Of a DNA stretch of 64,000 nt, positions 55,905-64,000 are shown piece after piece. The stretch's first letter is position 1; each line of letters begins with the position of its first letter. Source of the DNA: a gamma proteobacterium symbiont of Ctena orbiculata (GTDB lineage: Bacteria > Pseudomonadota > Gammaproteobacteria > Chromatiales > Chromatiaceae); NCBI GenBank assembly GCA_003058495.1, contig QBVC01000018.1, forward strand, positions 1 through 64,000, given 5' to 3'. The notes beneath the pieces are model-generated. The model saw only the letters and a program-made list of their open reading frames with translations. It did no database searches and had not been told where the DNA came from. Made by a program: the position numbers and the translations under genes.

Positions 55905-56281
55905 GACAGACCTCCCAGCAGGACCAGCGCCAACAGGGGGGCGGCGAGAGTCACTGCCCAGGCGGTTTGGCGAAAGAGCGGCTTTTCGACGCCGATATCG
56001 ATATCGATCAACAGATAGCGGATACCCGCCAGGAAATGGTGCATCAGTCCCCAGAGGAAAAGAAACAGAATCAGTTTGACAAGGCCGCTGGCAAAAAGCC
56101 CTTTGGCAGCCGCAAATCCTTCGGCACCGCTGAGGGAGAGATCGAGAAGATAGATGAGAAGCGGTATCGCCAGCACCATCACCACGCCGGTGGCGCGATG
56201 GATGATCGACATCACGCCGGCCATGGGCAGGCGGATCTTGACTAGATTGAGAAAGACCGGCCTCGGATTAGTCTGTTGCAT
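55901..56281 (-). CDS. sdhC: Succinate dehydrogenase cytochrome b556 subunit
   Basis: 126 residues with three helices. RPVFLNLVKIRLPMAGVMSI holds the quinone-site motif, followed by HRATGVVMV, and the heme-binding His is in HHFLAGIRYLLID. First gene of sdhCDAB–sdhE; about 120 bp separate it from maeB upstream. Confidence 0.94.
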   Translation of the reverse strand: MQQTNPRPVFLNLVKIRLPMAGVMSIIHRATGVVMVLAIPLLIYLLDLSLSGAEGFAAAKGLFASGLVKLILFLFLWGLMHHFLAGIRYLLIDIDIGVEKPLFRQTAWAVTLAAPLLALVLLGGLS

Positions 56282-56401
56282 ATTTCTCTATTCCAATACT
56301 GTTCGATGTAAACGGGATCAGAGTCGAACTGCCTGAAGCTCTGAGGGTCACTACTGCATTGTCGTCTATCCGACTTACTCCAGACGCGATTGAATCACTG
56401 T

Positions 56402-58681
56402 TCACTCCTTCTGCATCATGCAGCTGGCGCGCACCGATGCGAGTGCAGTCATATTCAATAGGCCGCGCACACTGATGCTGGGGGTCACCACATGGGCCGA
56501 TTTCGCACAGCCGATCAGAATCGGACCTATCATGATGCCGTCGCCCAGTACCTTCAACATATTGAAGGCCACATTCGCGGCATCCTGATTTGGCATGATC
56601 AGCAGGTTTGCCCGCTCCTTGAGCCGGGAGTTCGGAAAGCGGGTTGTGCGCAGCGGCTCCGACAGCGCCAGGTCGGCATGCATCTCGCCCTCGACCTCCA
56701 GCTCGGGCATGCGCTCCCGCACCAGGGCAAGGGCCTCGCGCATCTTGATTGCGGAAGGCGAATTGTGGCTGCCGAAGTTGGAGTGGGACAGCAGCGCCAC
56801 CTTGGGTTCGACGCCGAACCACAAAACCTCTTCCGCACAGAGAGAGACGATTTCGGCAAGGTCTTCAGCCGAGGGATCCTCCTGGACATAGGTATCCGCG
56901 ATGAAAAGGGTGCCCGACTGCAGTACCAGGGCGTTCATCGAGGTGAGCTTGTTGACCCCCGATTCGGTACCGATGATCTCGCGCACATAGTCGAGGTGCT
57001 TCCAGTAGCGCCCCACGGTGCCGCAGATCATGGCATCGGCCTCGCCCATTGCCACCACCACCGATGCCAGCACAGTGGGATTGTTGCGCAGAGCTTCCCG
57101 CACCTCCTTGGGCGAATAGCCTCTGCGCTGCACCCGTTGCAGCAGCGTCTCCGCGTAGCTTTCGAAGTTGGGGATATCGAAGGGATCGAGAAGTTCGTAA
57201 TCGACACCTTCCCGCATTCTCAATCCAAGGCTCTCGACACGCTGGCTGATCACACCACGACGGCCGACAAGTATGGGACGCGCAATCAACTGATCCACGG
57301 CCTGTTGGGCCGCCTCGAGTACCCGCGACTCCTGACCCTCGGCATAGACCACGCGCCGCAGATCCCTGCGCGCCTGGTCGAACACCGGCCGCATGGGTAT
57401 GCTGGAGCGGAAGACGGTATGCTGCAGCCGGTTGCGGTAGGCCTCCAGGTCCTCGATGGGGCGTTTCGCAACCCCCGATTCCATCGCCGCCAGCGCAACC
57501 GCGTAGGGAACGCTCTCCATCAACTGGGGATCGAACGGCTTCGGGATCAGGTATTCGGGTCCGAAATGGAGCTGCTGGCCGCCGTAGGCGGAGCGCACCA
57601 CGTCAGAAGGCTCCACCTGGGCCATCTCGGCAATGGCGCGGATACAGGCCAGTTTCATTTCCCGATTGATCTCGGTCGCCCCCACGTCGAGGGCGCCGCG
57701 AAACAGAAACGGAAAACAGATCACATTGTTGACCTGGTTGGGATAATCGGTACGGCCGGTGGCGAGAATCGCATCGGGCCTGACCGCCTTCGCCTCTTCC
57801 GGCATCACTTCCGGGTATGGATTCGCCAAGGCCAGGATGAGGGGATCGGATGCCATTTTCGGCAGCCACTCGGGCTTTAGCACACCACCTGCGGAGAGCC
57901 CCAAAAAGATATCGGCCCCGTCGAGGGCCTGCTCCAGGGTACGATGGGGTGTAGCCGCGGCATAGTTCCCCTTGTAGGGGTCCATATCTTCGCGACGACC
58001 CTCATAGATCACGCCGCTGATGTCCGTAACGATGATATTTTCCTGCTTCATACCCATCTCGATCAGCAGATCGAGACAGGCCAGAGCGGCGGCGCCGGCG
58101 CCCGCGGTCACCAGCCTGACCTCATCGATGGCCTTGCCCACCACCTTGAGCCCATTGAATATCGCGGCACAGACCACGATCGCGGTGCCGTGCTGGTCGT
58201 CGTGGAAGACCGGTATGTTCATGCGCTCCTTGAGCGCTTTTTCGATGATAAAACAGTCAGGCGCCTTGATATCCTCGAGATTGATGCCGCCGAAGCTGGG
58301 TTCGAGCCGGGCCACCGTGTCGATGAACTGCTGGGGATCCTGCTCGTCGATCTCGATATCGAAGACATCGATGTCGGCGAACTGCTTGAACAGCACCGCC
58401 TTGCCCTCCATTACCGGTTTCGAGGCGAGACTGCCGATTGAGCCGAGGCCAAGGACCGCCGTGCCGTTGCTGACCACCGCCACCAGGTTGCCCCGCGCGG
58501 TATAGTCGGCCGCCTTATTGGGATCCTTTTCGATCTCCTGGCAGGCGGCTGCCACCCCTGGGGAATAGGCCAAGGCAAGATCCCGTTGATTGGCCATCGG
58601 TTTGGTGGCCTTGATCTCAAGCTTGCCTGGTTTTGGTGAGCGATGATAGTCGAGTGCAGCCTGTCTCAACTCATGAGGCAT
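56402..58681 (-). CDS. maeB: NADP-dependent malic enzyme with phosphotransacetylase-like domain (MaeB type)
   Basis: 759 residues. The N-terminal malic enzyme domain has [20 protein letters not shown] and the metal-binding region [15 protein letters not shown]. The C-terminal half (about 430–759) is phosphotransacetylase-like ([18 protein letters not shown]) and usually regulatory rather than catalytic. It decarboxylates malate to pyruvate. Next to the sdh operon, so both act around the TCA cycle. Confidence 0.95.
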   Translation of the reverse strand: MPHELRQAALDYHRSPKPGKLEIKATKPMANQRDLALAYSPGVAAACQEIEKDPNKAADYTARGNLVAVVSNGTAVLGLGSIGSLASKPVMEGKAVLFKQFADIDVFDIEIDEQDPQQFIDTVARLEPSFGGINLEDIKAPDCFIIEKALKERMNIPVFHDDQHGTAIVVCAAIFNGLKVVGKAIDEVRLVTAGAGAAALACLDLLIEMGMKQENIIVTDISGVIYEGRREDMDPYKGNYAAATPHRTLEQALDGADIFLGLSAGGVLKPEWLPKMASDPLILALANPYPEVMPEEAKAVRPDAILATGRTDYPNQVNNVICFPFLFRGALDVGATEINREMKLACIRAIAEMAQVEPSDVVRSAYGGQQLHFGPEYLIPKPFDPQLMESVPYAVALAAMESGVAKRPIEDLEAYRNRLQHTVFRSSIPMRPVFDQARRDLRRVVYAEGQESRVLEAAQQAVDQLIARPILVGRRGVISQRVESLGLRMREGVDYELLDPFDIPNFESYAETLLQRVQRRGYSPKEVREALRNNPTVLASVVVAMGEADAMICGTVGRYWKHLDYVREIIGTESGVNKLTSMNALVLQSGTLFIADTYVQEDPSAEDLAEIVSLCAEEVLWFGVEPKVALLSHSNFGSHNSPSAIKMREALALVRERMPELEVEGEMHADLALSEPLRTTRFPNSRLKERANLLIMPNQDAANVAFNMLKVLGDGIMIGPILIGCAKSAHVVTPSISVRGLLNMTALASVRASCMMQKE

Positions 58682-58754
58682 AGAGTGCTTGTCCTCGATT
58701 CAGGTGGTCAGTGATTCAGTAGAGTGTAGCCGAGGGTCGTTTTATCGTTGAACT

Positions 58755-58784
58755 ATAGTAATTATTGATAAATTCAATCCTCAA
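58755..58784 (-). promoter_or_regulatory. Candidate promoter for maeB
   Basis: On the minus strand, ttgagg (58779–58784) as −35 and tactat (58755–58760) as −10 with an 18-bp AT-rich spacer. About 75 bp before the maeB ATG. Consensus fit is moderate. Confidence 0.35.
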
Positions 58785-58930
58785 TCACGGTACTATTAAT
58801 ATCTTCGTATTAAACCAATAAAGCGGAGGAATGTCCAGAATCAATGCAAACCATTCGCAACATCCGGGTGATCAAATCGGAATATAGGGGGGAGCGGGCA
58901 ATCCAAGGGGGAGCCAATCGATTGAGCCGA

Positions 58931-59809
58931 TCACGGCTTCTTGTCATTGGTTATCTCATCCCAGGAGACATCCCATGGGCTGTTGAGCCAGCGGCTCGCT
59001 GCGGCGGAAAAACCCATATCGGCGGGCGCCTCTTCCACAGCGCCGATCTCGATCTCTTCGATCTCGATTTCCTCCTCCACACCGAGAATCTCATCCGACT
59101 CCATGACAAAACTGAGTTTGCTCAGCGACGCCCCCCGATCCAGCAACCCGATATCCCGCTGCAGATTGTCAACGACGCCCTTTAGCACCTGCTTCATGGC
59201 GTCGGGGTAGTCCGGGTTTTCAAGCATCATTTTGACATCATCCTGCATCTCAACGACTTTCTCCTTGGCCTTGGCCCGCTGTTGTCTCTCTTGCCGGTCC
59301 AGATGCTGAAGCTGCTGCTTGAGCAGCGACGGCGCAACCGGAATCGGTGAGCCGGGCGTTGTCACGCCGCGCTTGCGCAACAAAACCCTCAAAGAGACCG
59401 CGGTCTGTGCAGTTCGCTTGAACTCGTCGAGGAGCGCGCAGGGATTCTCTTCACTGTCGCCGCTGGAGAGGGAGATAAACTCGATACCCTCGGCGCTGGA
59501 ATAGTCGAGCCCGGAGTAGCTCAGGATTTTTTCCAACTGCCCCTTGAGGATCAGTTCCAGGTTGTTGAAATATTGCTTGATCCTGCTGACCGGCAGGTTG
59601 CGCAGACTGTCGCTCAGGGAGCTGTACAGATTCAGTGCATCTTCCGGCATCTCCTTGGAGTCAACCCCGAGCACCAGCATGGCATTGAGGCTGTCCTGCA
59701 TAGTCTCGATAGCCTTGGTGATCTCGACAATCCGCTGCAGGATCTGGCGCTTGCTTTCCAAAGAGGAGATATCAGCCTGCATGGCATCGCTGTTGGTATC
59801 GACTGTCAT
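58931..59809 (-). CDS. Hypothetical protein (292 aa), helical
   Basis: From ATG 59809 (MTVDTNSDAMQADISSLESK). Mostly helical with a coiled coil near 180–225 (DRQERQQRAKAKEKVVEMQD) and a very acidic run (EEEIEIEEIEIGAVEEA). The C-terminus has SRWLNSPWDVSWDEIT. Not recognised. A longer frame up to 59932 has an unlike N-terminus, so I chose the internal ATG with aagaag close upstream. Confidence 0.65.
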   Translation of the reverse strand: MTVDTNSDAMQADISSLESKRQILQRIVEITKAIETMQDSLNAMLVLGVDSKEMPEDALNLYSSLSDSLRNLPVSRIKQYFNNLELILKGQLEKILSYSGLDYSSAEGIEFISLSSGDSEENPCALLDEFKRTAQTAVSLRVLLRKRGVTTPGSPIPVAPSLLKQQLQHLDRQERQQRAKAKEKVVEMQDDVKMMLENPDYPDAMKQVLKGVVDNLQRDIGLLDRGASLSKLSFVMESDEILGVEEEIEIEEIEIGAVEEAPADMGFSAAASRWLNSPWDVSWDEITNDKKP

Positions 59810-60042
59810 GACTTCTTGTAACCTCGGGGAACCGTAATTTCCGTATATCTCCATCCGGGAGATCTTATTCTTGGGCGCTGGGCAGGCGTTCCATCGGACC
59901 ACGCCATGCAGTCGGCCGGGCGACTCGCTCAATCACGAATATCGGCAGAGTGCAGCCTCGCTTGAACAATCAAGGTGTTGTTTTCCCAATCCGAATAAGG
60001 CAGCGGAGGTAGCGAGTATTTAACGCCGGTAGCCAGAAAAAC

Positions 60043-60864
60043 TCAGGGGTGAGCGCGAATTATGTCGGCAATCTCCTGGACAAAAGCGGATGCCACCCTG
60101 GTGCGCCCCCGATCATTGAGGTGGCCGCCATCGTCGGTATAGTCCCCGATTAGCGAGTAGTATGTCCCGCCATCCATTTTGAACGATTCCCTTTTGCCGT
60201 TGGCATGGGTGGATTCGCTCGCCGCAATATCGACAATCCCGGAGTCGCTGTAGTTTGAACGGAGCATCTGATTGAATTGATTGCGTTTTATATTGTCCAG
60301 CTTGCTCTTGTTGGGCCTTCCGAGCAGCTCTCTCAACCAGATAGACGGGCCGCCGGGCGAATGCCGCAACGGCATCGTGGTATGGATGAATGTGACCTCG
60401 GGATGACGCGCGATAAGGTCGTCCATGGTTCGCTTGTAATCGCCGAACACCTTCGCCACATCCGAATCACGGTTGATGTCGATATAGCAGAATTTCAATA
60501 GCGCGTAGTCGATCCTGCCGGCAAGTTCCTCGTCAATGATCCTGCCGAAATCCACACATTTACTGAGGGGTTCGGTGTTTCTGCCCACCGCGGCGTGAAG
60601 AAGGCATCCCTCCGATTGGCCGACCTCGCTCGTATAGTCCGCAATTCTAAGATCGATCCCCGGATGATCCCGCAACAACCCCGCTATGCCCTCGAGAATG
60701 TTTTTACCTACGGACTGATGTCCAAAAAAAACCCTTGCGCCAGCCAGGGTTTGCAAGTCCTGCTCCAACGTCTGCGGCACGTTCGATGCCTCCTCTTGAT
60801 TACTGGATGTACAACCATTGAAAACCAACAGCATTATAACCAATAGCGGCCCGCTCAATCTCAT
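60043..60864 (-). CDS. SGNH/GDSL hydrolase-like lipoprotein
   Basis: 273 residues from ATG 60864 (MRLSGPLLVIMLLVFNGC), a signal peptide with a candidate lipidated Cys. The first block is VFFGHQSVG, similar in position to the SGNH block I, and the C-terminal DDGGHLNDRG gives the D-x-x-H of block V. Members of this superfamily are esterases or acetylhydrolases. No catalytic Ser in a GDSL context is obvious (S in GHQSVG may be it). Envelope location is inferred. Confidence 0.65.
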   Translation of the reverse strand: MRLSGPLLVIMLLVFNGCTSSNQEEASNVPQTLEQDLQTLAGARVFFGHQSVGKNILEGIAGLLRDHPGIDLRIADYTSEVGQSEGCLLHAAVGRNTEPLSKCVDFGRIIDEELAGRIDYALLKFCYIDINRDSDVAKVFGDYKRTMDDLIARHPEVTFIHTTMPLRHSPGGPSIWLRELLGRPNKSKLDNIKRNQFNQMLRSNYSDSGIVDIAASESTHANGKRESFKMDGGTYYSLIGDYTDDGGHLNDRGRTRVASAFVQEIADIIRAHP

Positions 60865-60919
60865 CACGTCGATAATCCCCCGTCTTTCCATTGTTTACGG
60901 GCCTGACGGCAACAGGCAT

Positions 60920-61993
60920 TCAGCCCAGTTGTCGATAACCCCGTTGCAACAGCTCCTCCGTGGTCTCCCAGTCGATGCAGGCGTCGGTGATCGACACACC
61001 ATAGGCCAAATCATCCTCGATATCCTGTCGGCCGGCGTTGATATGGCTCTCCAGCATCGCCCCTAGAATATACGACGGCTCACTGTTGCTTCTTGCCTGT
61101 CTGATCTGGTCAATGAGGTTATCCCAAACCATGACCTGGCGAGAGTAATTTTTACCACTGTTGGCGTGGGAACAATCCACCATCAACCTGGGATTGAGAT
61201 TTTTCGAACGCAACATCTCCGCCGCCTTGAACACCTCCTGCTGATCGTAATTCGTCCCCCGGCTGCCGCCGCGCAGAATCAGGTGGGTATCGCTGTTGCC
61301 CGTGGTCTCGACAATCGAGGTCTCACCCAGTTCGTTGATCCCGAGAAAGGTATGCGAGCTGGCGGCTGCCAGCATGGCGTCAACGGCCACCTTGGTGTTG
61401 CCGTCTGTGGAATTCTTAAAGCCCACCGGCGCCGAAAGGCCGGACGCCATCTGGCGGTGAGTCTGGCTCTCGGTGGTGCGTGCGCCGATCGCCACCCAGC
61501 CGAGCAGATCACCGATATACTGCGGGGTGAACGGTTCGAGTATCTCGGTCGCCGTCGGCAAGCCGAGACCATTGATGTCGAGCAGCAGTTGCCTTGCCAG
61601 ACGCAGTCCCTTGCCCATGTCGAAGGAGCCGTTCAGGGCCGGATCATTGATCAGTCCCTTCCAGCCGACTGTGGTGCGAGGCTTTTCAAAATAGACCCGC
61701 ATCACCACATAGAGGCGATCGCTGACACTCGCCGCCAACGGCTTGAGTCTTCGCGCATAATCCATGGCCGCAACAGGATCGTGGATCGAGCAGGGCCCGA
61801 CGATGACAAGGGGACGGTCGTCGCCGCCGTTGACGATGCGATGTATGGTCTCCCGCACTTCAAGCACATGCTCGTAGACGGCATCGCTCACGGGCATCTC
61901 GCGCAACAGGTCGAGCGGGCGGATCAATCTGTGGGTGGAGGAGACCCGGGTGTTGGAAACCCGACTGTCAGCTATCGTCTGTTTATCGGCCAT
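60920..61993 (-). CDS. 3-deoxy-7-phosphoheptulonate (DAHP) synthase, class I
   Basis: First enzyme of the shikimate pathway. 357 residues of the AroF/G/H family. LVIVGPCSIHDP, MRVYFEKPRTTVGWKG and VDCSHANSGKNY (metal and substrate residues) are clear. Normal length. Feedback specificity (Phe, Tyr or Trp) cannot be read from the sequence by eye. Confidence 0.96.
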   Translation of the reverse strand: MADKQTIADSRVSNTRVSSTHRLIRPLDLLREMPVSDAVYEHVLEVRETIHRIVNGGDDRPLVIVGPCSIHDPVAAMDYARRLKPLAASVSDRLYVVMRVYFEKPRTTVGWKGLINDPALNGSFDMGKGLRLARQLLLDINGLGLPTATEILEPFTPQYIGDLLGWVAIGARTTESQTHRQMASGLSAPVGFKNSTDGNTKVAVDAMLAAASSHTFLGINELGETSIVETTGNSDTHLILRGGSRGTNYDQQEVFKAAEMLRSKNLNPRLMVDCSHANSGKNYSRQVMVWDNLIDQIRQARSNSEPSYILGAMLESHINAGRQDIEDDLAYGVSITDACIDWETTEELLQRGYRQLG

Positions 61994-62168
61994 TGCAATT
62001 ATCCTGCATGAAGCGGTCCCTATCTATGAATATAGACCGCCGACAGATCGTCGAATTGCGTGGATTGGAGGATCGGTCCAAATTCCTGCCGGCCTTGCAG
62101 GCGGGCAAATTGACAGCTGTCTATTATCATGCGGTAGCAAACGGGCTGAGCCCTTTGCCATAAGAACA

Positions 62169-62636
62169 CTACTTGGCGATCGCCGTAAAACGGGCATCCA
62201 GCAAGCGCGCCAAGTCTTCCGCCACCAGCTCAATCTCCAAACCACGCCGCCCTGCGCTGACGAACAGCGTTGGCAATTCGGCGGCAGAACGGTCGATCAG
62301 GGTCAACAGGCGCTTTTTCTGTCCCAGGGGGCTGACTCCGCCCACCACATAGCCGGTAGTGCGCTCCACTTGCCCGGCGTCCGCCATGGCCGCTTTTTTT
62401 ACCTTCGCCGCCCTTGCGAACGCCTTCAGGTCGAGCTGCGTCGAGACCGGGACCACGGCAACGGCCAACTCCCGGCCGTCCAGCGAGACCACCAGGGTCT
62501 TGAACACGCGTTGCGGGGGAATCCCGAGTTTTTCCGCTGCCTCCATGCCGTAAGAGGGATGCTTCGAATCGTGTTCGTAGCTGTGAGTCCGAAACTCGAT
62601 GCCTGCCTTTTTTGCGGCATTGATTGCTGGTGTCAT
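62169..62636 (-). CDS. ybaK: YbaK/EbsC-family Cys-tRNA(Pro) deacylase
   Basis: 155 residues from ATG 62636 (MTPAINAAKKAGIEFRTHSY). Family signatures are VFKTLVVSLDGRELAVAVVP, KKAAMADAGQVERTTGYVVGGVSPLG and the Lys in RVFKTL. It clears mischarged Cys-tRNA(Pro). A much longer frame up to 63086 is a shadow of the pqiA gene. The start overlaps the pqiA stop by 4 bp. Confidence 0.93.
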   Translation of the reverse strand: MTPAINAAKKAGIEFRTHSYEHDSKHPSYGMEAAEKLGIPPQRVFKTLVVSLDGRELAVAVVPVSTQLDLKAFARAAKVKKAAMADAGQVERTTGYVVGGVSPLGQKKRLLTLIDRSAAELPTLFVSAGRRGLEIELVAEDLARLLDARFTAIAK

Positions 62637-63157
62637 TGTGTCAGTCGAAAACCTGCGACCCGATGGGTGATGAACATGATCAGCAACACCGCCGCCGCGA
62701 ACAGATAGAGCCCGGCATGTATCTCGATCTCTGCGATCACATCCAATTTTACCGCAACCACCATTACCGCAACCACCATGACATCCAACATACCCCATCG
62801 TCCGTAATCGTGCATCAGCTTCAACAGCCTTAGATAGCGTGTTGAATTGAGATCGCGCAGCTGCAGCAACAGAAACAGCAACACGATCTTCATCACCGGC
62901 AGCACCACGCTGAACAATCCTACAAGGATAAAGAGAAACCAGTGGTCCCGCTGCAACAACGCCATGATCCCCGAAATCACGGAGAACGAGTTGGCGATGA
63001 AGAGAAACTTTGTCAGTGTCAACATGGGCAGGGAGAGACCCGCCACCAACAGGCAACTGGCGAGCAGCAGCAGTAAGCGTAGCCACCTCACCGACCGATG
63101 CGGAATCGGCACCGGTATTGCTTCATCCCGCTGTTGCATGCTATCCCCGGTCTTCAT
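62633..63157 (-). CDS. Paraquat-inducible protein A (PqiA) family membrane protein
   Basis: 174 residues with four helices. LSLPMLTLTKFLF and HDYGRWGMLDVMVVAVMVVAV are the classic PqiA segments. ATG 63157 is preceded by ggaggg at 8 nt. These proteins belong to MCE-associated lipid transport; this single-domain member is shorter than E. coli PqiA. Coupled with ybaK. Confidence 0.9.
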   Translation of the reverse strand: MKTGDSMQQRDEAIPVPIPHRSVRWLRLLLLLASCLLVAGLSLPMLTLTKFLFIANSFSVISGIMALLQRDHWFLFILVGLFSVVLPVMKIVLLFLLLQLRDLNSTRYLRLLKLMHDYGRWGMLDVMVVAVMVVAVKLDVIAEIEIHAGLYLFAAAVLLIMFITHRVAGFRLTQ

Positions 63158-63245
63158 CGGGGACGCCCTCCCATCGACAATCCATGCCAGGGTGTCGCGC
63201 CTCTTCCCTTATGGTCAACATGGCCGGTCAATCCCATCCCTGCCG

Positions 63246-63695
63246 TCAGTGGTATTTCCTGCCCCGGTGCCTGATCCATCCCCCCGCTCGCCTGCCCTGG
63301 GGGTCGTGATGGGTCCAGTGCACCACCCCACCCCGCTCATTCCATTCATAGACACCGGAAAACTCGACGCTGTCGCCGGTATCGAGGGCATCCAGTCGTG
63401 GCGCAAGATCGATATTGTGGGCGATCATCAGGGTATGTCCGGAACCGAGGCGGACAATGAAGCGTTGATGGCGACTGCCGTCGAGGTCATCCGCGAGCAG
63501 CCTGACGACCTCTCCCTCGCCCGCCACAGGAAGATCATTGGCCCGCTGCCGGAAGGCGTCGGATATCAGATCGTCGGAGCTGGACCGGGTCGGGTTCTCG
63601 GGTATCCCGAGCGTCTGTTGATCACGCTGTTGCAGACCATAGTAGCCGGCGACAAGCACGATCAGTACAGCAACCACTTTGTTTGACAGTGACAA
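63246..63695 (-). CDS. DUF3465 family protein
   Basis: 149 residues. One N-terminal hydrophobic helix (VVAVLIVLVAGYYG), then a soluble beta-rich part ending VHWTHHDPQGRRAGGWIRHRG, the hallmark of DUF3465. Periplasmic, function unknown. Confidence 0.8.
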   Translation of the reverse strand: MSLSNKVVAVLIVLVAGYYGLQQRDQQTLGIPENPTRSSSDDLISDAFRQRANDLPVAGEGEVVRLLADDLDGSRHQRFIVRLGSGHTLMIAHNIDLAPRLDALDTGDSVEFSGVYEWNERGGVVHWTHHDPQGRRAGGWIRHRGRKYH

Positions 63696-63712
63696 GCTGG
63701 ATATCCCCGGGT

Positions 63713-64000
63713 TCAGTTGATCCGCTTGCCGGTGGTATACCTGCCGTCAACGAAGTCATCAAAAAACTCCTTCACCAACGGATGGTCCACGGGATCGATA
63801 TTCTCGTCGAGGGTCAGATTGCGCTCTGCCACATAGGTCTCGTTATTGGAGCTGTGGACCAGGACCCGGTACCAGGGTTGGTCCTTGGGCGGACGGGACC
63901 GGGCAACCTGATCGTACCACTCATCACTCAGCATGAATTGTGCATCCACGTCCACAATCACACCGCGATAGTCGAACAGACGATGGTGGACGAGTTCGCC
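63713..64000 (-). CDS. hspQ: Heat shock protein HspQ (YccV family), 5' end outside window
   Basis: The frame is open to the right edge and reads GELVHHRLFDYRGVIVDVDA, then PWYRVLVH and TYVAERNL, typical of HspQ, a hemimethylated-DNA-binding and protease-regulating protein. The start lies beyond 64000. The last residues are DGRYTTGKRIN. Confidence 0.9.
   Translation of the reverse strand, partial: GELVHHRLFDYRGVIVDVDAQFMLSDEWYDQVARSRPPKDQPWYRVLVHSSNNETYVAERNLTLDENIDPVDHPLVKEFFDDFVDGRYTTGKRIN

Overview
The window is chromosomal DNA of a gammaproteobacterium. This is supported by the dnaX–ybaB–recR block, sdhCDAB–sdhE, maeB, a yceH-type gene, hspQ and pqiA/ybaK homologues. A VPLPA-CTERM/XrtD exosortase system and a DapL-type lysine pathway suggest a free-living or symbiotic marine or sediment lineage near the Chromatiales. 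That placement is inference. I found no rRNA, complete tRNA or CRISPR array.

Region 1 (1–6 kb) is accessory DNA on the + strand. It begins with the right end of an IS256-family element that has cut off the front of a helicase–nuclease gene. A tRNA/tmRNA-like 3' end next to repeated ggggtac words follows and may be an old attachment site. After it comes a two-gene module, a divergent Nudix protein overlapping a 661-residue membrane protein of unknown family. This pair is the best candidate for an undescribed, possibly defensive, system.

Region 2 (6–36 kb) is one large exopolysaccharide (EPS) locus. On the minus strand it holds an ExeA-type ATPase, rmlBACD (dTDP-L-rhamnose), a TPR lipoprotein of the PEP-CTERM/EPS type, exosortase XrtD fused to an EpsI domain, a GH71-like hydrolase, a polymerase (Wzy-like), a flippase (Wzx-like), two GT4 glycosyltransferases, four sulfotransferases, a BY-kinase, a Wzz-like chain-length protein and a small protein ending in the VPLPA sorting signal. 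On the plus strand are the priming sugar-phosphate transferase and APS kinase (cysC). An unusual ATPase with an acidic linker, a membrane helix and an OmpA-like domain closes the locus on the minus strand. APS kinase supplies PAPS and the sulfotransferases use it, so the product is predicted to be a sulfated, rhamnose-containing EPS exported by a Wzx/Wzy-type route. XrtD would anchor or process the VPLPA protein at the same envelope. The 16–30 kb part is visibly more AT-rich than its flanks and is probably acquired or fast-evolving.

Region 3 (36–64 kb) is mostly housekeeping: an SDR, YceH, a lipase-maturation-factor-like membrane protein, an ArsC-like reductase, dapL–lysA, a copper P-type ATPase with an extra C-terminal metal-binding domain, HIT, recR, ybaB, dnaX, the succinate dehydrogenase operon (with an AT-rich repeat between sdhA and sdhB), maeB, a DAHP synthase, ybaK, pqiA, a DUF3465 protein and hspQ (cut by the window edge). 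Several small unknown proteins are interspersed.
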